Made by a program: the position numbers and the translations under genes. A stretch of DNA of 64,000 bases from contig NZ_NWVL01000015.1 in NCBI RefSeq assembly GCF_002382885.1, positions 1 to 64,000 of the forward strand, given 5' to 3'. The DNA is from Streptomyces sp. WZ.A104 (GTDB lineage Bacteria; Actinomycetota; Actinomycetes; Streptomycetales; Streptomycetaceae). The notes below the pieces were generated by a model, which saw nothing but the letters and a program-made list of their open reading frames with translations, was not told where the DNA came from and ran no database searches. Shown here in pieces: positions 59,687-64,000 of the stretch; within the stretch, counting starts at the first letter, position 1; each line of letters starts with the position of its first letter.

Positions 59687-60702
59687 CGCTCCCTCCAGGA
59701 GGTGAGCCCGAGCAGCTTCTCGCCGAGCCCGGTCAGCTCCGCGGGGCCGTAGCGCAGGGATTCGTGCTTGGTCGCGTCGCCGACCAGCGTCCTGTTCCAG
59801 TCCGGGGTGGTGAGGTGGCGCCAGGAGTCGATCCGGGAGCGCCGCATCTCCTCGTGCGACTCCAGCGCGGGCATCATCGAGAGGTACTGCACCGAACGCA
59901 CGCCGTTCTCGGAGGTGTTGCGCGCCACCCCGTGGGCCAGCAGGCCGTTCCAGATCAGCAGGTCACCGGCGTTCAGCTCGGGGCGGACCACCGGGTATTC
60001 GGCGCGGTCGGCCGCCGGCCTGATCGGGTCCCGGTCCGCGGGCTGACCCGCCGCCCACTCCTCGAACCGGTGGAACAGCTCGGGCGAGCACTGGAACCCG
60101 CCCAGCTCCGGCCGTGTGTCGTTGAGGGCGATGATCCCCTGGACCCGCTGGGGCGGCTCCGCGAGGGTGGTGTCGACGTCCCAGTGGAGCTCGATGTCGA
60201 ACCCCTGGTCCGTCGGGGCTATCAGCGCCCGGTCGCGGTTCCTGACGTTGGGCGGGTTGAGGTTGAGCCGGTCCAGCGTCACCCACAGCTCTTCGCAGTC
60301 CCACACGTCGACGAACGCGTCGTAGACCCGCTGGGTCTGGCGGCTGTCCCAGATGTACTGGTGCTGGTATGCCTCGACGAACCCGTAGACGTACAGATCG
60401 CGTTCGAGGTCCGTGGCGAACTCCCGCTCCTCGTACCAGGTGTCCGGCCGGTCGGGGTCGAGTCCCTGGAAGTCCCAGGTGAATTCGAGGAGCTTCTGTG
60501 CGGCGGCGGGCTCGATCGCCTGCCGCACGATGACGTAGCCGTAGCTCTGCCAGAACGCGAAGTCCTCCTCGGACAGCACCCGCAGGGGGCGGGACTTGCG
60601 GAGGTGGCGCAAAGGGGCGGGCGAGACGTAGGTCTCGCCGTCGGCACTGAAGTACGCGAGGTCCGAGGCCGCTCGGTGCAGGTGCGGTTCGGGGTCGGGC
60701 AT
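59683..60702 (-). CDS. Phytanoyl-CoA dioxygenase (PhyH) family oxygenase
   Basis: 339 aa. Fe(II)/2-oxoglutarate fold with iron ligands in ELHWDVD (H-x-D) and LLAHGVARN (distal His), and an Arg 10 residues on (GVRSVQYL) for the cosubstrate. GGAGTGAG precedes the ATG. Secondary-metabolite PhyH enzymes hydroxylate or halogenate-like modify small molecules; the substrate here is unknown. Confidence 0.88.
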   Translation of the reverse strand: MPDPEPHLHRAASDLAYFSADGETYVSPAPLRHLRKSRPLRVLSEEDFAFWQSYGYVIVRQAIEPAAAQKLLEFTWDFQGLDPDRPDTWYEEREFATDLERDLYVYGFVEAYQHQYIWDSRQTQRVYDAFVDVWDCEELWVTLDRLNLNPPNVRNRDRALIAPTDQGFDIELHWDVDTTLAEPPQRVQGIIALNDTRPELGGFQCSPELFHRFEEWAAGQPADRDPIRPAADRAEYPVVRPELNAGDLLIWNGLLAHGVARNTSENGVRSVQYLSMMPALESHEEMRRSRIDSWRHLTTPDWNRTLVGDATKHESLRYGPAELTGLGEKLLGLTSWRER

Positions 60703-60752
60703 GGTCTCACTCCAAGCTTCGATGGTGCGCTGGTGCGTTGGTGCGTTGTGGT

Positions 60753-61331
60753 TCAGCCGGACAGCAGGCCGTGGGCACGCAGTTGCCGCCGGGTGGCGTG
60801 GGCCGATGCGAAGGGGATGCCGATACCGCCGCGCGCTGTCACCGTGTCCGTGTTCGCCCGCATGTCATCGATCAGGACCAGGTCGTGCGGGCCGGTGCCG
60901 GTCTCCTCGCCCAGCAGGCGGAAGAACCGCTCGGAGGGCTTGCGGACGCCGAACCGGTACGAGGCGTAGACCTCCAGGCCCGTTCCGGCGAGCAGGTCCC
61001 GCTCGATCTCCTCGATCCACCGGGGGTAGTTGGACGCGACCACGGTCCGGTGCTCGCGCGCGCACTCCGCGACGAGCTCGCGCATGCCCTTCAGCCAGGC
61101 GTAGCCGCTTCTCCTCGTGCGGTGGAAGACATCGGTGTCGAAGGACAGTCCGGCGTCCCGCATGGCGGCCCAGTAGTCCTCCTCCGCCAACTCGCCGCAT
61201 TCCAGCTGGTGATAGGCACCCTGGGGCCGGACCCGCTCGAACTCCTCATAGGTGATACCGAATGCCTGTTCGTACGCCGATCGATAGGGGTCCGACAATA
61301 GGGTGTCCATCAGATCGAAGGCAATGATCAT
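60753..61331 (-). CDS. HAD-superfamily hydrolase
   Basis: 192 aa. Motif I AFDLMDTLLS (Asp nucleophile and second Asp), motif II VASNYP, motif III Lys in GVRKPSE and motif IV LIDDMRAN, with a helical cap between I and II (subfamily IA). Probably a small-molecule phosphatase. The start overlaps the upstream stop (ATGA). Confidence 0.9.
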   Translation of the reverse strand: MIIAFDLMDTLLSDPYRSAYEQAFGITYEEFERVRPQGAYHQLECGELAEEDYWAAMRDAGLSFDTDVFHRTRRSGYAWLKGMRELVAECAREHRTVVASNYPRWIEEIERDLLAGTGLEVYASYRFGVRKPSERFFRLLGEETGTGPHDLVLIDDMRANTDTVTARGGIGIPFASAHATRRQLRAHGLLSG

Positions 61332-61873
61332 GAAATCCCCTCCGCCCCGGCCTTGGCGGCCAGCGCCGCCGCATAGGCACGCAGCACCCGGTGCTCCCGC
61401 TCGTGGACGACATGGACGGGGGGCCTTTCGCCACGCCCGGTGCCGACGCCGGCCATGACCGCCGCGTGGCGCAGCAGTACGTAACTCCCGGACGCCCCGG
61501 CACGGAAGGCCTGAGGGTCCTCATGGGCCAGCTTCGCCCACTCCTGGTGCCCTTCGCCCAGCGCCGCCCGGGACGCCTCCAGCAGATCGGCCCCGCACAG
61601 CCCCGGCCGCAGGGCATCCACCTCGATGCCGTGCACCGTGGTGGTGAGGTCCACGCAGACCGGCCCGTCGTCGAACCCCTCCTCCAACGCGCCGAGCGCG
61701 GTCTCGGCGGCCCAGTCCTGCTCCGGACCACGGCGGCGGAGCAGGAGCGCGAAGGTGAACTCGCAGGCCCGGCGCCGGTCGGCGGGCCCGCTCACCTTCC
61801 AGATCGCGCAGATCCGGCGGGAGCTCCCGAGGACGACCGCGTTGACGTGGAGCCCCGTACTCATGGATGGCAT
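61328..61873 (-). CDS. Unknown protein of the minus-strand operon
   Basis: 181 aa (ATG at 61873; ATG at 61864 also possible). No family recognised. Mixed alpha/beta with VCVDLTTTVHGIEVDALRPG in the middle and a helical, charged C-terminus. Coupled to the HAD gene by a 4-nt overlap, 74 nt after the hydroxylase, so it belongs to the same transcription unit. Confidence 0.65.
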   Translation of the reverse strand: MPSMSTGLHVNAVVLGSSRRICAIWKVSGPADRRRACEFTFALLLRRRGPEQDWAAETALGALEEGFDDGPVCVDLTTTVHGIEVDALRPGLCGADLLEASRAALGEGHQEWAKLAHEDPQAFRAGASGSYVLLRHAAVMAGVGTGRGERPPVHVVHEREHRVLRAYAAALAAKAGAEGIS

Positions 61874-61947
61874 GCCTTCGTTCCCGCTGTTGTGGGTGAG
61901 CGGCCGGGGCCCGGTCCGAGGGGCCGGGCCCCGGCCCGCCGAGGTGC

Positions 61948-62937
61948 TCAGTGGCTCAGTACGTAGCCGTCGCCGGGGCGATGGCTACGGGAGCGTCGCA
62001 GGTCGGCCACCGCGAAGGTGCGCAGCAGCCAGCGGTCGCCCCCGTCGTAGCGCGGCCGGAAGGCGGTCCTGCCGTGCGTGGTCACCCGGTTGTCCACGAT
62101 CGCCAGGTCCCCCGGCGTCAGCCGGACCGTGTGGGAGGTGGCGTTGACGGCCGCCTCCAGTTCGACGAGCGCCTGGCGCGCTTCGAGCGTCAGAGCCGTC
62201 GTGGCGGAGAAGTCCACCCGCAGATCGGGGTCCTCCGGGTCGCCGTACAGCACCGGGCGCGGCGGAGTGGTCCCGTCCGCCGACCCGAAGGAGGGCGGCG
62301 GCTGGGTGCTGAACTCCGGACGGGCGAGGACTTCCCTGGTCCGCTCCGAGAGCGTGGGCAGCGCCTGGCGTATCGATCCGGTACGCAGGCCCGCCGTGCC
62401 GTCGTGGTCCGCCCGCAGGCACAGCAGCATCACGAAGTCCGGGCGGTGGACGTGGAAGGCGTTCTCGATGTGGAAGGAGAGCAGGGTGGAGCCCGCGTTG
62501 CCCTCGAAGTCCTCCCTGCCCGGCACCGGTACGACGTCCTGCACCAGCGCGCCGGACTTCTCCGGTGCGTAGGCGGCCGGGTCGCCCAGACCGCCGGCGG
62601 CGGTCATCAGGAGGGCGGCGGCGGGCACGGTCGCCTCCCGGCGGACCGAGCCGTCCACCGTCGGGGTGGGCGGCAGCAGGGCCTCGTCGACGGGCAGGCC
62701 CCGGAACAGCATCACCCCGCAATCGCCCGAGTCCCGGCGGAAGTCGCGTACGGCCGACCGGAAGCGGCCCGGCAGCTCCTCCCAGCCGCCACGGGCCGCG
62801 GCCGCCGTGTCGGGGTCGTCCAGCCGGCCGCCCCCGGCGCGGCACACCGTCTCCGCGGCCCGCCGGAATGCCGCCGTCTCGGCGTCGGACAGGGCGAAGG
62901 AGGGGGGCGAGGTCAGTTTCAGGCTGAGGGATTTCAT
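61948..62937 (-). CDS. Fe(II)/2-oxoglutarate amino acid hydroxylase (VioC/AsnO/clavaminate synthase-like)
   Basis: 329 aa from the ATG at 62937, which overlaps the WD40 gene's stop. Iron site FHIENAF (H-x-E, the signature of the VioC/OrfP/AsnO group rather than H-x-D) and distal HGRTAFRPRYDGGDRWL with the 2-oxoglutarate Arg. These enzymes put a hydroxyl on the beta or gamma carbon of arginine, asparagine or similar free amino acids. Together with the decarboxylase it suggests a hydroxylated amine or modified amino acid. Confidence 0.9.
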   Translation of the reverse strand: MKSLSLKLTSPPSFALSDAETAAFRRAAETVCRAGGGRLDDPDTAAAARGGWEELPGRFRSAVRDFRRDSGDCGVMLFRGLPVDEALLPPTPTVDGSVRREATVPAAALLMTAAGGLGDPAAYAPEKSGALVQDVVPVPGREDFEGNAGSTLLSFHIENAFHVHRPDFVMLLCLRADHDGTAGLRTGSIRQALPTLSERTREVLARPEFSTQPPPSFGSADGTTPPRPVLYGDPEDPDLRVDFSATTALTLEARQALVELEAAVNATSHTVRLTPGDLAIVDNRVTTHGRTAFRPRYDGGDRWLLRTFAVADLRRSRSHRPGDGYVLSH

Positions 62938-64000
62938 CGGGAGTCCTCCGGGGTCTTCCAGTCCGTCGCCAGCTCTGCCTGGGCCGGCGCCCGGGTGGGG
63001 TCGGCGTCCGGCGTCCAGGCGACCACCCTGCTGTCCCAGGAGGCGGTGACCGCGTCGTCGCCGAGCCAGGTCACGGCGCTGACCGCGCTGCCGTGCCCCT
63101 CCAGCACATGGCTGTGGAGCGGGGCGAGGGTCTCCGGGTCGAGGACCCACAGCCGGCCGGTGTAGTCGTACGAGCCCGTGACGAGCAGCGGCTTCCCGCC
63201 CGGGTGCCAGGCCGCGCACTTGGCCGACTCGTCGTGGCCGACGAGCACCTGGAGCAGCTCCCCGGTGTCCAGGTCGTAGACGCGGCTGGTCCGGTCGCGG
63301 GAGACGGTGGCGAGCAGCGCCCGGCCCGCCACGCTGGTCACCGAGCCGCCGTTGATCAGCTCGCCGTGGCCGCCGAAGGAGCGGATCAGCTTGCCCTCGG
63401 CGGTGATCAGGTGGGCCTGGCGGTCGGTCGAGTAGGTGACCAGGCGGTCCGGGTCCACCCAGGACACGTCCTTGATGGACCCGTCGTGGCCCTCGTAGTG
63501 GATTCCCGGCACCAGCTCGCTGCCCGTCCAGGTGTAGAGGTCGAGCCCGCCCTCGTAGTCGGCGACGGCCAGCCGCTTGCCGTCCGGCGACCAGGCGGCC
63601 CGGTTCACGGGATGCGCGCGCTCGACGGCGGCCACATCGCGTCCGGTGACGGCGTCGGCGACGCCGACCCGGCCGGAGAACGAGCCGTAGGCGACGAGCC
63701 CCGGCAGCTGGTCGGACACGGCGACGGTGTTGATCAGGCTGCCGTTGCCCACCGGCACCTCGGTCGCGGTGGCCCCGCGGTGGCTCCAGACCCGGACCGT
63801 ACCGTTGTCGCTGCCCGCCGCCAGCACCTCACCGGCGGCCGACACGTGGTTGACGCCGTGCGTGGACACCGGCGATTCGAGGGTGATCTCCCGGACCTCG
63901 CCGGGCAGGTCGTCCGCCGGGACCTCGGGTACGTCGATCACTGCGGGCAGCGCCGAGAACGTACCGGCGATGATGGTCCTGCCGTCCACGGACCAGTCAA
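62934..64000 (-). CDS. WD40 repeat protein (5' end outside window)
   Basis: At least 354 residues; the frame stays open to the window edge (…DWSVDGRTIIAGT), so the true start lies beyond 64000. Seven or so WD40-like blades are visible (GTVRVWSHRG, RAAWSPDGKRLAVAD, RLWVLDPETLAP, SAVTWLGDDAVTASWDSRVV). Likely a protein-interaction scaffold. The stop overlaps the hydroxylase start (ATGA). Its role in the operon is unknown. Confidence 0.85.
   Translation of the reverse strand, partial: DWSVDGRTIIAGTFSALPAVIDVPEVPADDLPGEVREITLESPVSTHGVNHVSAAGEVLAAGSDNGTVRVWSHRGATATEVPVGNGSLINTVAVSDQLPGLVAYGSFSGRVGVADAVTGRDVAAVERAHPVNRAAWSPDGKRLAVADYEGGLDLYTWTGSELVPGIHYEGHDGSIKDVSWVDPDRLVTYSTDRQAHLITAEGKLIRSFGGHGELINGGSVTSVAGRALLATVSRDRTSRVYDLDTGELLQVLVGHDESAKCAAWHPGGKPLLVTGSYDYTGRLWVLDPETLAPLHSHVLEGHGSAVSAVTWLGDDAVTASWDSRVVAWTPDADPTRAPAQAELATDWKTPEDSR

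Overview
The window is a high-GC actinobacterial chromosome segment, almost certainly Streptomyces. Evidence: a conservon operon (cvnABCD plus two P450s), an M28 aminopeptidase, an ECF42/DGPF pair, many GTG starts, stop/start overlaps of the ATGA/GTGA type, and very rare TTA codons. No CRISPR array, insertion sequence or rRNA was seen; one tRNA (Ser, anticodon CGA) is present.

Layout. 1-6.1 kb is the edge of a class II lanthipeptide locus: C-terminal part of a LanM synthetase, a C39-peptidase ABC exporter, a two-component ABC transporter, then on the other strand a small membrane protein and a LuxR-type regulator. 6.2-8.1 kb holds a NarL/DesK-type two-component system. 8.1-14.9 kb is a conservon: divergent control region with a 22-nt tandem repeat, sensor-like ATPase, roadblock protein, DUF742 protein, small GTPase, a P450 without the ExxR motif, a canonical P450 and an enoyl-CoA hydratase-like protein. 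In-frame TTA codons occur in the response regulator, cvnC and the second P450; none was noticed elsewhere in the window. 15-31.2 kb is mostly housekeeping and transport: TerC, a VOC protein, a molybdate regulator plus modA and a fused modBC, PH-domain protein, peptidoglycan amidase, APC permease plus UspA, CPA2 antiporter, MMPL exporter, acyltransferase, DEAD-box helicase and cold-shock protein.

31.4-35.4 kb carries a MerR-like gene, a candidate structured small RNA with C-rich loops (6C-like) with its own promoter and terminator, and an operon XRE regulator - ImmA/IrrE metalloprotease - MAB_1171c-type membrane protein - PAP2-like membrane protein. 35.4-42.5 kb has an exported ParB-like protein, several tandem repeats with a likely phosphatase remnant, a hydrolase/peroxiredoxin divergent pair, NfeD plus flotillin, and an AbiEii-like nucleotidyltransferase pair. 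42.7-54.6 kb: cobL-cobM, DGPF/ECF42 sigma, DNA glycosylase, aminopeptidase, HerA-like ATPase, LytR_C protein, upp, tadA and tRNA-Ser.

Immediately downstream of the tRNA are two short membrane-protein genes, the first resembling the EACC1 component of NTP-dependent conflict systems. From 64.0 kb down to 55.4 kb the minus strand holds a tightly packed, apparently co-transcribed set: WD40 protein (cut by the window end), VioC/AsnO-type Fe(II)/2-oxoglutarate hydroxylase, unknown protein, HAD phosphatase, PhyH-type dioxygenase, DUF6271-like protein, PLP-dependent basic amino acid decarboxylase, GNAT acetyltransferase and MFS exporter. It looks like a small-molecule pathway built on a hydroxylated, decarboxylated amino acid. 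I do not recognise it, and it is the best candidate for an undescribed system here.
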